From the NCBI RefSeq assembly GCF_003263785.1, contig NZ_JYJK01000061.1:62001-126000 (forward strand): 64,000 bases of DNA, written 5' to 3'. The position numbers and the translations under genes were made by a program. The notes below the pieces were generated by a model. That model saw only the letters and a list, made by a program, of their open reading frames with translations. It made no database searches and was not told the origin of the DNA. This document shows, one piece after another, positions 20,079 through 29,926 of the stretch. This DNA comes from Vibrio variabilis. Lineage in GTDB: Bacteria > Pseudomonadota > Gammaproteobacteria > Enterobacterales > Vibrionaceae. Numbering within the stretch: the first letter of the stretch is position 1; each line of letters begins with the position of its first letter.

Positions 20079-21293
20079 ATGAAAAATATCGGGATGTCGT
20101 CAAAACTCGATAATGTCTGCTATGACATTAGGGGTCCTGTACTCAAACATGCTAAGCGCATGGAAGAAGAGGGACATAAAATACTGAAACTCAATATCGG
20201 TAACCCGGCCCCGTTTGGTTTTGACGCCCCTGATGAAATTCTAGTTGATGTCATCAGAAACCTGCCGACTTCACAAGGTTACTGTGACTCCAAAGGTATA
20301 TACTCCGCTCGCAAAGCGGTAGTTCAACACTACCAACGCAAAGGCATTCGCAGTCTCGACGTTGAAGACGTCTACATCGGTAACGGTGTATCTGAGCTTA
20401 TTGTAATGGCGATGCAAGCGTTGTTAAACAACGGCGATGAAATGTTAGTTCCCGCTCCTGACTACCCACTGTGGACAGCTGCGGTGTCACTTTCCGGCGG
20501 TAACCCAGTACACTACCTATGCGACGAAGAAGCGGACTGGTATCCAGATCTTGATGACATCAAAAAGAAAATCACACCAAAAACGCGCGGCATTGTTCTT
20601 ATCAACCCGAACAACCCTACCGGAGCCGTCTACAGCCGTGATTTCCTACTAGAAGTCATCGAAATCGCTCGCCAGCACAAACTGATTATTTTTGCTGACG
20701 AGATTTACGACAAAGTTCTTTATGACGGTGCGACTCACACTTCGGTCGCAACATTAACAGAAGACGTGCTCGTGATGACCTTCAACGGTCTATCCAAGTC
20801 TTATCGTGTGTGTGGTTTCCGTGGCGGCTGGATGTTCATGACCGGACCAAAGGAAATGGCAACCGGATACATCGCTGGCCTTGAAATGCTGGCGTCGATG
20901 CGCCTTTGCGCCAACGTACCTATGCAGCATGCGATTCAAACGGCACTCGGTGGATATCAGAGTATTAATGAGCTTATTTTGCCGGGTGGTCGCTTACTTG
21001 AGCAGCGCGATAAAGCTTATGAGTTAATCACTCAGATCCCTGGTGTATCGTGCGTCAAACCAAAAGGTGCGATGTATCTGTTCCCGAAAATCGACACTAA
21101 GATGTACAACATCAAAGACGACCAGAAGATGGTGCTCGATTTCCTAAAGCAAGAAAAAGTGCTACTGGTACAAGGTACCGGCTTTAACTGGCCGAAACCG
21201 GATCACTTTAGAATCGTGACACTCCCACACGTCGAAGACCTAGAAATGGCGATTGGCCGATTTGAGAAGTTCCTGTCTACCTACAGCCAGTAA
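20079..21293 (+). CDS. alaA: Alanine-synthesising aminotransferase AlaA
   Basis: PLP-dependent class I/II aminotransferase (glutamate:pyruvate), the main alanine synthesis enzyme in E. coli (formerly YfbQ). 404 residues, normal length. Motifs: LNIGNPAPFGFDAP, GNGVSELIVMAMQALLNNGDE, the substrate-loop INPNNPTGAVY, FADEIYDKV (Asp to PLP pyridine N), and FNGLSKSYRVCGFRGGW with the PLP lysine. The end PHVEDLEMAIGRFEKFL is family-typical. The start follows TAGGA. It pairs with yfbR as in Enterobacteriaceae. Confidence 0.95.
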   Translation: MKNIGMSSKLDNVCYDIRGPVLKHAKRMEEEGHKILKLNIGNPAPFGFDAPDEILVDVIRNLPTSQGYCDSKGIYSARKAVVQHYQRKGIRSLDVEDVYIGNGVSELIVMAMQALLNNGDEMLVPAPDYPLWTAAVSLSGGNPVHYLCDEEADWYPDLDDIKKKITPKTRGIVLINPNNPTGAVYSRDFLLEVIEIARQHKLIIFADEIYDKVLYDGATHTSVATLTEDVLVMTFNGLSKSYRVCGFRGGWMFMTGPKEMATGYIAGLEMLASMRLCANVPMQHAIQTALGGYQSINELILPGGRLLEQRDKAYELITQIPGVSCVKPKGAMYLFPKIDTKMYNIKDDQKMVLDFLKQEKVLLVQGTGFNWPKPDHFRIVTLPHVEDLEMAIGRFEKFLSTYSQ

Positions 21294-21326
21294 CTCTTTC
21301 ATATTGATACAATAAAGCCTATTCTT

Positions 21327-21358
21327 AATACGCGCTCAACCTTTACTGGGCGCGTATT
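21327..21358 (+). terminator. alaA-yfbR intercistronic hairpin
   Basis: AATACGCGC (21327-21335) and GCGCGTATT (21350-21358) pair perfectly across a 14-nt loop. No T-run follows; the yfbR ribosome site AAGGGG begins three bases later. This looks like an attenuating or RNA-processing hairpin rather than a full terminator. Confidence 0.45.
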
Positions 21359-21374
21359 TAAGGGGAAACGTTGT

Positions 21375-21959
21375 ATGAAAGAAAGTCATTTTTTCGCTCA
21401 CCTTGCACGCATGAAATTGATCCAACGTTGGCCTCTCATGCGCTCAGTCTCTACCGAAAATATCTCTGAACACAGCCTGCAAGTCGCCTTTGTCGCTCAT
21501 GCTTTAGCCATCATCAAAAACAAAAAATTCGGTGGCAATACTAATCCAGAACGCATTGCGATTTTAGCCATGTACCACGACACCAGTGAAGTGCTGACCG
21601 GTGACTTACCCACGCCAGTCAAATATTACAACCCAGAAATCGCCAAAGAATACAAAAAGATAGAAGCCGCCGCCGAGCACAAACTTTTGTCCCTTCTACC
21701 GGAAGAGTTTCAAGAAGACTTCAAGCCGTTTTTAATCTCTAACGCCGCTCACCAAGAGGACGCACAAATAGTCAAGCAAGCCGATTCAATCTGTGCGTAT
21801 CTCAAATGCCTAGAAGAGCTCAGTGCAGGTAATCACGAGTACGCCCTCGCCAAGAAACGCTTGGATGAAACGCTGCAAGAGCGTAAAACGCCTGAGATGG
21901 ATTACTTTCTCCATACCTTTGCGCCAAGCTTCGAGTTGTCACTCGACGAAATCAGTTAG
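21375..21959 (+). CDS. yfbR: 5'-Deoxynucleotidase YfbR
   Basis: HD-domain phosphohydrolase that dephosphorylates deoxyribonucleoside 5'-monophosphates. 194 residues, close to E. coli YfbR. Visible metal ligands: [14 protein letters not shown] (first His), [19 protein letters not shown] (the HD pair and the YfbR-specific GDLPTPVKY substrate loop) and [12 protein letters not shown] (late Asp). The start follows AAGGGG. The next gene, also an HD nucleotide hydrolase, begins 14 bp after its stop, so this is a two-gene nucleotide-cleaning unit. Confidence 0.94.
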   Translation: MKESHFFAHLARMKLIQRWPLMRSVSTENISEHSLQVAFVAHALAIIKNKKFGGNTNPERIAILAMYHDTSEVLTGDLPTPVKYYNPEIAKEYKKIEAAAEHKLLSLLPEEFQEDFKPFLISNAAHQEDAQIVKQADSICAYLKCLEELSAGNHEYALAKKRLDETLQERKTPEMDYFLHTFAPSFELSLDEIS

Positions 21960-21973
21960 CATTAGGAGAGATC

Positions 21974-23326
21974 ATGACACTAGGCACCAACATCCCAAGA
22001 GCCCTCTCTCTTGAGCCACTGGATATCTGGCAGGTCAGGCATAGTGACGAGCACAAGCTTCGTCGTAATGACCATCGCGACCCTTACCAGCGCGACCGAG
22101 CGCGTATTCTTCACTCTGCTGCATTTCGTCGCCTACAAGCGAAAACGCAGGTTCATGGCACGGGGGTAAATGACTTTCATCGCACCCGATTGACCCACTC
22201 ATTGGAAGCCGCTCAGATTGGTTCGGGGATCGTCGCACAACTCAAGCAAAAGCAGCCTGAGTTCGCAGAACTATTACCGTGTGATGCGCTAATCGAAGCG
22301 CTTTGTTTGGCGCACGACATTGGTCATCCGCCTTATGGCCATGGTGGTGAAGTTGCACTCAACTACATGATGCGCGAGTACGGCGGCTTTGAAGGTAACG
22401 CCCAAACGTTTCGTATCGTGACCCAGTTAGAGCCGTACACTGAAGCCCACGGAATGAACCTAACTCGAAGAGCCTTGTTAGGGCTTTCGAAGTACCCTGC
22501 GTTTATTAGCCAAACGCGCTCAGACAAGCAGCCTCATGCGGTGGCTAATCAGCGCCAGTTAAAAGCCAAAGATTGGTCACCTGCTAAAGGTATCTACGAC
22601 AAAGACTCGGTGCAGTTCGATTGGGTTTTACAACCGTTAACCCCGCCCGACAAGGCGCTCTTTCAGACCATGCGCGCGCAGCAAACATCGCCACTTGGGC
22701 ATCGTAAAACTCGATTTAAGTCGCTCGATTGTTCCATTATGGAACTCGCTGATGACATCGCTTACGGCGTCCATGATTTGGAAGATGCGATTGTGCTGGA
22801 GCTTATCGATAAACAGCGTTGGCAGCAAAGCGCTGCTGAAGTATTAAAAAATCTCGAGCCAAACTGGTTGACCTCAAATATCGACTCTATTACCGAGCTT
22901 TTGTTCTCTGGTAAACACTATCAACGCAAAGACGCCATTGGCGGCATCGTCAATGCGCTACTGACCAGTATTAGAGTCGAGCCGGTACCAGACAGCCAAT
23001 TTGAAAGTCCGCTACTGGCTTATAACGCCTATCTTGAAGAAGGGATGGCAGCGGTGCTCGACGTGCTCAAACAGTTCGTTAGCCAGTTTGTGATTCAGGT
23101 GCCAAGAGTGCAGATTTTTGAGTACAAAGGACAGCAGATCATTATGGATTTGTTTGAGGCCTTTAGCGCCGATCCTGAGAGGCTGTTGCCTGAATCGACC
23201 TGTCAGCTGTGGAGAAAGGCATGCGGCCAGCATGACGATGGCATGCGCGTTATCGCAGACTACATCTCAGCGATGACCGATGGCTATGCGCAGAAGATGC
23301 ATCAGCAATTATTTGCCGCAAGCTAA
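21974..23326 (+). CDS. dGTPase-like HD-domain triphosphohydrolase
   Basis: A 450-residue member of the deoxyguanosinetriphosphate triphosphohydrolase-like family (type 2), which cleaves dNTPs to nucleosides and triphosphate. Features: RDRARILHSAAFRRLQAKTQV (family opening), TRLTHSLEAAQIG (first metal His), LCLAHDIGHPPYGHGGE (HD pair plus catalytic His) and MELADDIAYGVHDLEDAI (late metal Asp). The start follows TTAGGAGAG. It is immediately downstream of yfbR, suggesting joint control of deoxynucleotide pools. Some relatives act in phage defence, but nothing here points to that. Confidence 0.9.
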   Translation: MTLGTNIPRALSLEPLDIWQVRHSDEHKLRRNDHRDPYQRDRARILHSAAFRRLQAKTQVHGTGVNDFHRTRLTHSLEAAQIGSGIVAQLKQKQPEFAELLPCDALIEALCLAHDIGHPPYGHGGEVALNYMMREYGGFEGNAQTFRIVTQLEPYTEAHGMNLTRRALLGLSKYPAFISQTRSDKQPHAVANQRQLKAKDWSPAKGIYDKDSVQFDWVLQPLTPPDKALFQTMRAQQTSPLGHRKTRFKSLDCSIMELADDIAYGVHDLEDAIVLELIDKQRWQQSAAEVLKNLEPNWLTSNIDSITELLFSGKHYQRKDAIGGIVNALLTSIRVEPVPDSQFESPLLAYNAYLEEGMAAVLDVLKQFVSQFVIQVPRVQIFEYKGQQIIMDLFEAFSADPERLLPESTCQLWRKACGQHDDGMRVIADYISAMTDGYAQKMHQQLFAAS

Positions 23327-23366
23327 GACCAGTTCACCCTACGAAGGCTAGCACTTGTTTGAGCCC

Positions 23367-23987
23367 CTACTGCTTGTCTAACTTGGCTAAGTAGTTACGC
23401 TCAAACACACCTTTGGGCATATTGTCGATTTGAAAGCCGATCATCTCATTAAACGCTGTGATTAGTGGCGTAAAATCGACATTAGGCTCAATCGACTCTA
23501 GCAGATGAAAGCCCGCTTCTACCGTTGATAGCGCATTACTCGATGGCGCTTTGCGGATGCGGTAGTCCCCTATCAAGTCATCAGCAAGCTTAACAAGCGC
23601 TAGGGAATGTAAGTTGGAAGATAGCTTCCACATCTTAAAGGCTTTCTTCCACGTCCCATCAAGCAGTATTACGCGAAGAGGTTTGCCTCCCGCTTCGGTT
23701 TTCACCTCAGACACGGTTCGTGCACCCTCACCCGGATAGAGAACCACACATTGATAACGCTCATCATCCAATAGCGCATTGAGCTCATCATGCTGACTAA
23801 AATCTTCGCCAATAAACAAACGGGCATTTTGAAGGGAAAGCGACAGGATGCGAGCGGTACCCAGTGGCCGCTTTTCTTCGCTGCTATGCTGCAAAATGAT
23901 CAATTGTGTGTCACAGTGGATGGGCTCTATCCACTGACAAATACATGCCCGCTTAGCTTTGAGGCATTTTGGACAATAACGAGACAT
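23367..23987 (-). CDS. DTW-domain tRNA-uridine aminocarboxypropyltransferase
   Basis: A 206-residue DTW-domain protein of the TapT/YfiP type, which forms acp3U at position 47 of several tRNAs using SAM. It has an N-terminal Cys cluster (YCPKCLKAKRACIC, likely zinc-binding), LQHSSEEKRPLGTARIL, LYPGEGARTV and the family motif LDGTWKKAFKM (DxTW). I start at ATG 23987 (MSRYCPKC), where the domain begins; an upstream in-frame ATG at 24005 would add six residues. Its start codon overlaps the divergent rhombosortase start (CATG), so the two share a very compact or embedded promoter region. Confidence 0.88.
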   Translation of the reverse strand: MSRYCPKCLKAKRACICQWIEPIHCDTQLIILQHSSEEKRPLGTARILSLSLQNARLFIGEDFSQHDELNALLDDERYQCVVLYPGEGARTVSEVKTEAGGKPLRVILLDGTWKKAFKMWKLSSNLHSLALVKLADDLIGDYRIRKAPSSNALSTVEAGFHLLESIEPNVDFTPLITAFNEMIGFQIDNMPKGVFERNYLAKLDKQ

Positions 23988-24543
23988 GGACACTTCTTTC
24001 GTCATAAGGCTATCGCTGTTTAGTTTACTGTGCGCATTGCTGCAAATCCCTGCGCTACAAAACTGGGTTGAATGGAACAAACTGGCAATCTACTCCGGCC
24101 AGTGGTGGCGGATAGTAACAGGAAATTTCTCACACACCAACTTAGCACACCTTGGCATGAACCTAGCCGCTCTCTGGGTGATCTGTTATCTGTTTCGCCC
24201 CAATTGGCGCCTCCTAATGTTAGTCACCCTTTGCAGCGCCGCTATGATTGGCACTGGCCTGCTGCTTAGCTCACTCAGCTACTACTTGGGACTCTCTGGC
24301 ATTTTGCATGCTATCTTCGCATTTTGGGCGCTTAAAGAGTCTCTTGATGGACGTAAGTCGAGTTGGTTGTTAGTACTTGGCGGAATATTGAAAGTAGGAT
24401 GGGAGCTGTATTTTGGCGGGTCAGCGGCAACATCAGCGCTCATTGAAGCCAATGTCGCTGTTCAAGCCCACGCTATCGGGTTAGCCGCGGGCTTGGGGCT
24501 GGCTCTGCTTTATCACTATCGCAGCACAGCCGTTAAAGCGTAA
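23986..24543 (+). CDS. rrtA: Rhombosortase (rhomboid-family intramembrane protease)
   Basis: A 185-residue rhomboid protease with about six membrane helices. Catalytic motifs: GLSGILHAIFAFW with nucleophile Ser104, and QAHAIGLAAG with His162; the conserved SHTNLAHLGMNLAALW (about 49-64) is the rhomboid HxxxN region. The short length and this motif set match rhombosortases, which trim GlyGly-CTERM C-terminal anchors from exported proteins. I see no GlyGly-CTERM protein in this window, so substrates lie elsewhere. The stop overlaps the end of comEA by 11 bp, tail to tail. Confidence 0.82.
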   Translation: MDTSFVIRLSLFSLLCALLQIPALQNWVEWNKLAIYSGQWWRIVTGNFSHTNLAHLGMNLAALWVICYLFRPNWRLLMLVTLCSAAMIGTGLLLSSLSYYLGLSGILHAIFAFWALKESLDGRKSSWLLVLGGILKVGWELYFGGSAATSALIEANVAVQAHAIGLAAGLGLALLYHYRSTAVKA

Positions 24544-24826
24544 TTCGGTCGCGGTTTTTTTCTACCGTTGCCGCACCGATACCTTTCACCTGAGTTAAAT
24601 CATCAGCAGACGTGAACTTTCCATGCTGCTCGCGATAATCCACAATCTTTTGCGCCTTCTCAATACCGACGCCTTTTAAAAGCTCTGCAAGCTCCTCTGG
24701 CTCGGCTTGATTAATATTCACCGTAATATCTATGCCTTCCAGTTTGTTACCGTCAGCAGCCCATACAGTGGCGGCAGGCGCGGCTAGAAGCATAACTGCA
24801 AGCCAAAGTGTTGTAAGTAATTTCAT
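24533..24826 (-). CDS. comEA: ComEA-type helix-hairpin-helix DNA-binding protein
   Basis: A 97-residue secreted protein: signal peptide (about residues 1-23, ending VWAADG) and two helix-hairpin-helix units (INQAEPEELAELLKGVGIEKAQKIVDYREQHG, described by position: about 38-70, and 71-97 with LTQVKGIGAATVEKNRDRI). In Vibrio, periplasmic ComEA binds incoming DNA and ratchets it through the outer membrane during natural transformation. The position next to ppiD matches V. cholerae. It is a single gene on the minus strand. Confidence 0.92.
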   Translation of the reverse strand: MKLLTTLWLAVMLLAAPAATVWAADGNKLEGIDITVNINQAEPEELAELLKGVGIEKAQKIVDYREQHGKFTSADDLTQVKGIGAATVEKNRDRITL

Positions 24827-24908
24827 GGTTGTCCCTATTTTAAGTTGGTTTTGGAGTGAGCAACATAAGGGAAGCGAGTATGGAAGGAAGTCTGACAGGT
24901 AAAAACTA

Positions 24909-24936
24909 TAACGGACTGCATGAGCAGTCCGTTATT
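24909..24936. terminator. Terminator downstream of ppiD
   Basis: TAACGGACTGC (24909-24919) pairs perfectly with GCAGTCCGTTA (24924-24934), loop ATGA. It lies about 100 bp after the ppiD stop and before comEA. Confidence 0.65.
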
Positions 24937-24995
24937 ATTGAACTATCAGTTACATTCAAATGTGAATGAACTAATAATGTCTCAGCTTACTAAGT

Positions 24996-25025
24996 ACTTG
25001 GTTACTGGGCACTTGGTTACTGGGC
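24996..25025. repeat. Two perfect 15-bp tandem copies
   Basis: ACTTGGTTACTGGGC occurs at 24996-25010 and again at 25011-25025, immediately 3' of ppiD. A simple slippage duplication is the likely origin. Confidence 0.8.
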
Positions 25026-25031
25026 TCGTGA

Positions 25032-26891
25032 TTATTGAGCGTCTAAGAAGTATTCAATCTCAGTATTGCTACGCAGGATAGCAATCACAGAGCTGATATC
25101 TTGCTGAGTCGCTTCACGGATCATCTGTGCACCAATTTGCTCGTTGTAAGCGCTGTTGTAATCTGACATGACTTTGTTCAGCTCAACGACAACGATATTA
25201 CCTTGCATATCTTTAGTTTGAGCGAAACTTGCTGCACCTTCTTCAGGCTTAGACATGGCAAATACAGTGCCTGCTAGTGGTGAACTGCGATCGATCGTTT
25301 CAAGCTCACCAAACGCTAGACCGTTTGCGTTAAGCGCGTCCGATTTGCCTTCTTTAAGCTCATTAACCAGTTGAACACCAAGCTCCATTGCCGCTTGCTC
25401 ACCTTTCACTTTCGCTAGCTGAGTTTCAACTTGCTCACGTACTTCTTCGATCGGCAGTACAGTTTGCTCTCGAAGGTCGTCAACACGAACCACAATGATG
25501 TGCTCAGGAGCCACTTCCATCACTTCAGAGTTCAGGCCATCTTCTTTCACTTCTGGTGATTGGATAGCTTGCATCACTGTCGCTGACTTCAAGATTTCAG
25601 GTGCATCGATTTGCGAGATAAAGTCAGTCGTCACCACTTTCTGGTTCACAGCTTGCGCTGCATCATCCAGTGAATCTGGGTATTCAAACGCTACTTTCTC
25701 TAGCTCATTTTGAAGGCTGTAGAACTCATCAATCGCAATTTGGTCTTTAAGCTCTGCGACAATCTCAGCTTTCACTTCATCAAGTGGCTTAGATTCTGAT
25801 GCTTTCACCGCGTCCAATTGAATGATGTGGTAGCCGAAATCTGATTTAACCAGACCCGTGCGGTCACCAACGTTAACCAGTGCGAATGCTGCTTCTTCGA
25901 ACGCAGGATCCATCACATCACGCTCAATCCAACCGAGTGAACCGCCTTCTTCAGCACTGCCGATATCTTCAGACTTTTCTTGCGCTAGAGTGGCAAAGTC
26001 AGCGCCTGCATTTAGCTCATCAAGGAGTGCTTGTGCTTTCGCTTCATCATCGCCTTGAACAAGAATGTGGCTCACTTCACGCTGCTCATCTGTCGAGTAT
26101 TTGTCTAGGTGTTCATCATAATATTGCTGAACATCTTCATCCGTCACAGTTACGCTGTCTTTTAGCGCTTGTGCGGATAGCTCGATGTAAGACACTTTTA
26201 CTTGCTCTGGGCGAGTAAATTGAGCTGGGTTTTCTTGGTAGTACTGCTGGACTTCTTCGTCTGTAATCACAGCCTTGTTAGCAAACTCTTCAAGCGATAG
26301 CGTTAGCGTTTTGATGTCACGCGTTTGAGTCAGCAGTTTGCCTTGTGTTTCAATTTCACTTGGCAAAGTGAACTCGCTGCCTTGAAGCGCGCTTAGTAAT
26401 TGGCTACGCACTAGGTCACGACGAAGGTATTCTGCAAAGCTGTCCGCAGTGAAACCTGCGCGACGCAGCGTTGCTTGGTAAAGTTCTGAGTCGAATTTGC
26501 CGTCGTTTTGGAACTGTGGCATTTCAAGCATCATTGTACGAATTTGAGAATCGCTGATGCGAAGACCTAGAGATTCCGCATGTTGCTCAATGAGCACATC
26601 GTCGATCATGCGATCAAGTACCGATTTGCGGAAAGAAGCGACATAGCTTGGGTCGCCAAGTAGAGTTGAGAAGTACTCACCCATTTGCGACTGCATACGA
26701 TTACGCTCGTTTTGATACGCCTGCTCAAACTCGCCACGACCGATCTCAACATTACCCACTTTGGCAGCTGTGTTACCGATACCGCCAGCGATATAGCTGC
26801 CAACACCTGCAAACACAAAAGACAAAATAATGAGCCCTAAGATAATTTTAACCGCGATGCTATTCACGCCTTCGCGAATTCGCTCCATCAT
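25032..26891 (-). CDS. ppiD: Periplasmic chaperone / peptidyl-prolyl isomerase PpiD
   Basis: Inner-membrane-anchored periplasmic chaperone that meets proteins leaving the Sec translocon. 619 residues: one N-terminal membrane helix (about 15-33, AVKIILGLIILSFVFAGVG), a SurA-like N-terminal chaperone domain, then a parvulin PPIase domain (about 265-360, with REVSHILVQGDDEAKAQ, GSLGWIERDVMDPAFEEAAF and FGYHIIQLD), and a C-terminal coiled region. The ATG pair at 26891 follows GGAGAG. It lies downstream of hupB in the lon-hupB-ppiD order seen in E. coli and V. cholerae. Confidence 0.95.
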   Translation of the reverse strand: MMERIREGVNSIAVKIILGLIILSFVFAGVGSYIAGGIGNTAAKVGNVEIGRGEFEQAYQNERNRMQSQMGEYFSTLLGDPSYVASFRKSVLDRMIDDVLIEQHAESLGLRISDSQIRTMMLEMPQFQNDGKFDSELYQATLRRAGFTADSFAEYLRRDLVRSQLLSALQGSEFTLPSEIETQGKLLTQTRDIKTLTLSLEEFANKAVITDEEVQQYYQENPAQFTRPEQVKVSYIELSAQALKDSVTVTDEDVQQYYDEHLDKYSTDEQREVSHILVQGDDEAKAQALLDELNAGADFATLAQEKSEDIGSAEEGGSLGWIERDVMDPAFEEAAFALVNVGDRTGLVKSDFGYHIIQLDAVKASESKPLDEVKAEIVAELKDQIAIDEFYSLQNELEKVAFEYPDSLDDAAQAVNQKVVTTDFISQIDAPEILKSATVMQAIQSPEVKEDGLNSEVMEVAPEHIIVVRVDDLREQTVLPIEEVREQVETQLAKVKGEQAAMELGVQLVNELKEGKSDALNANGLAFGELETIDRSSPLAGTVFAMSKPEEGAASFAQTKDMQGNIVVVELNKVMSDYNSAYNEQIGAQMIREATQQDISSVIAILRSNTEIEYFLDAQ

Positions 26892-26956
26892 AATTTTATT
26901 ACTCTCCAGATAGGAAGGTTTATCTTCAACTGCATGGGATAATATCAGAAAAAGAA

Positions 26957-26979
26957 ATGCGCATCAGTAAGATGCGCAT
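26957..26979 (-). terminator. Hairpin between hupB and ppiD
   Basis: ATGCGCATC (26957-26965) pairs with GATGCGCAT (26971-26979). Read on the minus strand it is followed by TTCTTTTT, a plausible terminator for hupB. Two further imperfect hairpins lie between it and the hupB stop: TTAAGCTT/AAGCTTAA at 27010-27030 and an 8-bp-ended stem at about 27036-27064. Confidence 0.65.
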
Positions 26980-27076
26980 ATTTAAAAAAGGTTCGACTTT
27001 ATTTGTCGATTAAGCTTGTTGAAAGCTTAATTTTTGTGCAGTTAACGCAAGATTTGCGACTAACTGCAACAAAAGA

Positions 27077-27349
27077 TTAGTTACAAGCGTCTTTAAGCGC
27101 TTTGCCCGCTTTGAATGCAGGAACTTTAGCTTCAGAGATTTGGATCTCTTCGCCAGTTTTTGGGTTACGACCAGTACGAGCAGCACGAGTACGTACGCTG
27201 AATGTACCAAAGCCAACTAGAGCCACTTGATCACCTTCTTCTAGAGTAGTGCTCACTGCTTCGATGAAAGCGTCTAGTGCACGACCAGCTGAAGCTTTAG
27301 ATAGATCTGCGTTTTCTGCGATTTTTTCCACTAATTGTGTTTTGTTCAC
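27077..27349 (-). CDS. hupB: DNA-binding protein HU-beta
   Basis: A 90-residue histone-like HU subunit that bends and compacts DNA. The whole family sequence is visible: N-terminal helices ([18 protein letters not shown]), [22 protein letters not shown] with the DNA-binding arm signature, and the end [13 protein letters not shown]. The start is a GTG at 27349 preceded by AAGGGG; an in-frame ATG further upstream would add 26 non-HU residues and is rejected. High expression is expected, and the structured 3' end fits a stable message. Confidence 0.96.
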   Translation of the reverse strand: MNKTQLVEKIAENADLSKASAGRALDAFIEAVSTTLEEGDQVALVGFGTFSVRTRAARTGRNPKTGEEIQISEAKVPAFKAGKALKDACN

Positions 27350-27475
27350 TGTGTTTCCCCTTTCTGTTACCCAATTATTATTTTTAAAAGGTAACGTTAG
27401 TTCCATTCTCGTAGTTAAAGACTCCAAGCCTTGTCCATCAAGGGCTTCAGAGTTACATAGCTAAAGTTAGTGCCA

Positions 27476-27513
27476 CAAAAAAACGCTGACAAGCTTTTTT
27501 TACCTATCAGCGT
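27476..27513 (-). terminator. lon terminator
   Basis: ACGCTGA (27483-27489) and TCAGCGT (27507-27513) close a hairpin that on the minus strand is followed by a run of seven or more T. It ends lon just before hupB. Confidence 0.7.
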
Positions 27514-27543
27514 ATTTCTTTTAGCTAAATTTGGGGCACATCA

Positions 27544-29893
27544 CTATTTTACAGGCTCAAACGCCGCTCCAAGCGGTGCTCGCTCTAGTGCTACCTCGAG
27601 AACTTCGTCAATCCACTGAACAGGAATCACCTTCAAATCAGCGATGACATTGTCAGGAATCTCTTCCAGATCACGCTCGTTATCTTTTGGAATCAACACA
27701 GTTTTGATGCCACCACGATGTGCCGCAAGCAGTTTCTCTTTCAAACCGCCAATTGGCAGTACTTCACCGCGCAACGTGATTTCACCTGTCATCGCCACCT
27801 CTGCTTTCACTGGGTTACCCGTCAAACTAGAAACCAGCGCAGTACACATAGCGATACCCGCACTTGGACCATCTTTAGGTGTTGCACCCTCTGGTACGTG
27901 CACGTGGATATCACGCTTCTCGTAGAAGTCAGTGTTGATACCGAGCTTTTCAGCGCGAGAACGAACCACCGTCATCGCCGCCTGAATAGACTCTTGCATC
28001 ACATCACCAAGCGAACCCGTTTGCGTTAGCTTGCCTTTACCAACCATCGCTTCTGTTTCGATAGTCAGTAGGTCGCCGCCCACTTCTGTCCAAGCTAGGC
28101 CAGTTACTTGACCAATGCGGTTGCTGTCATCAGCTTTACCGTAGTCAAAGCGCTGTACGCCAAGGTATTCTTTCAGATTGTCTTGATTAACCGTCACTTT
28201 CTTCAGTTCTGGGTCAAGCAGGATGTTCTTCACAGCTTTACGACAGATCTTCGAGATTTCACGCTCTAGCTACGTACGCCCGCTTCACGAGTGTAGTAAC
28301 GAATGATGCCGATGATCGCTGAGTCTTCAATCTCAATCTCGTGCGCTTTCAGACCATTGCGTTGCACTTGCTTAGAAACAAGGTGACGCGTCGCAATGTT
28401 AAGCTTCTCGTCTTCGGTATAACCTGACAGACGAATCACTTCCATACGGTCTAGAAGGGGGCCAGGGATATTCATCGAGTTCGACGTCGCTACAAACATG
28501 ACATCAGACAGATCGTAATCCACCTCTAGATAGTGATCGTTAAAGGCATTGTTTTGCTCTGGGTCTAGAACCTCAAGCAGTGCCGATGACGGGTCGCCAC
28601 GCATGTCTGATGACATCTTATCGATTTCATCAAGTAGGAACAGCGGGTTCTTAACACCCACTTTCGACATTTTCTGAATCAGCTTACCTGGCATAGAGCC
28701 AATATAGGTACGACGATGACCGCGGATTTCCGCTTCATCACGCACGCCGCCAAGCGCCATACGAACGTACTTACGACCGGTTGCCGCTGCAATAGAGCGA
28801 CCTAGAGAAGTCTTACCTACACCAGGAGGACCGACAAGACAAAGGATTGGACCTTTAAGCTTGTTGATGCGGTTTTGTACCGCTAAGTACTCAAGAATGC
28901 GCTCTTTCACGCGCTCTAGACCATAGTGGTCTTCATTGAGTACTTCTTCCGCTTTAGCGAGGTTTTTCTTAACCTTAGAGCGCTTCGCCCAAGGCACGCC
29001 TACCATCCAGTCGATGTAGCTACGAACCACGGTTGCTTCCGCTGACATAGGAGACATCATCTTAAGCTTTTGCAGCTCTTGCTCTGTCTTCTCTTTCGCT
29101 TCCGCTGGCATTTTTGATTCTTCGATTTTCGCTTTTAGCGTCTCGAACTCATCAGGGCATCATCAAGGTCACCCAGTTCTTTCTGGATAGCCTTCATCTG
29201 CTCATTCAAATAATACTCGCGCTGAGATTTTTCCATCTGCTTCTTAACGCGGCCGCGGATTCGCTTCTCAACTTGCAGTAAGTCGATTTCCGATTCCATT
29301 TGACCCATCAAGAACTCTAGACGCTCAGTGACATCGAGTAGCTCTAGAACTTGCTGTTTATCTGCAAGTTTCAATGGCATATGTGCAGCGATGGTGTCCG
29401 CAAGACGCGCTGCTTCATCAATTCCACCCAGAGAGGTGAGCACTTCTGGTGGGATTTTTTTGTTGAGCTTGATAAAGCCTTCGAATTGGTCAATGGCGCT
29501 GCGCACAATGACTTCTTCTTCACGTTCTTCAAGTTCAGGAGTAATTAGGAATTCTGCATCCGCAACAAAAAAATCTTCGTCACGGTAACTGCTGATTTTA
29601 GCGCGTTGCTGGCCTTCAACGAGCACCTTTACCGTGCCGTCAGGAAGCTTGAGCAGCTGTAGAATCGTTGCCACTGTACCTGTGGTGTACAGATCATCAA
29701 TTTTTGGCTCTTCAGTATCTGCTTCTTTTTGAGCCACTAGGAGTACTTGCTTGTCATTGTCCATCGCAGCTTCTAAACAGCTGATCGACTTTTCGCGGCC
29801 AACAAACAAAGGAATCACCATGTGTGGGTAAACCACAACGTCGCGCAGAGGCAATACCGGGATTTCTATACGCTCGGAACGTTCCAAGTTCAT
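27544..29893 (-). CDS. lon: ATP-dependent protease Lon, two frameshifts
   Basis: Cytosolic AAA+ serine protease for misfolded and regulatory proteins. N-terminal LAN domain ([25 protein letters not shown]), AAA+ module with Walker [12 protein letters not shown] and Walker [10 protein letters not shown], and the protease domain with the Ser-containing motif [11 protein letters not shown] and the later Lys region ([22 protein letters not shown]). The frame breaks at 29155-29157 (GCCCTGATG should be GCCCCTGATG) and about 28269 (AGCTAGAG should be AGCCTAGAG). With one base added at each, the protein has 783 residues, the standard length. The start at 29893 follows AGAGAG; a heat-shock-type promoter lies just upstream. 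Confidence 0.95.
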
Positions 29894-29926
29894 ATTATTC
29901 TCTCTTCCGCTTAGTATTATTTTCAG

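Noticed and set aside
21974-23326. dGTPase-like HD protein as a phage-defence gene
   Set aside because: It sits in a housekeeping pair with yfbR and has no defence-type neighbours.
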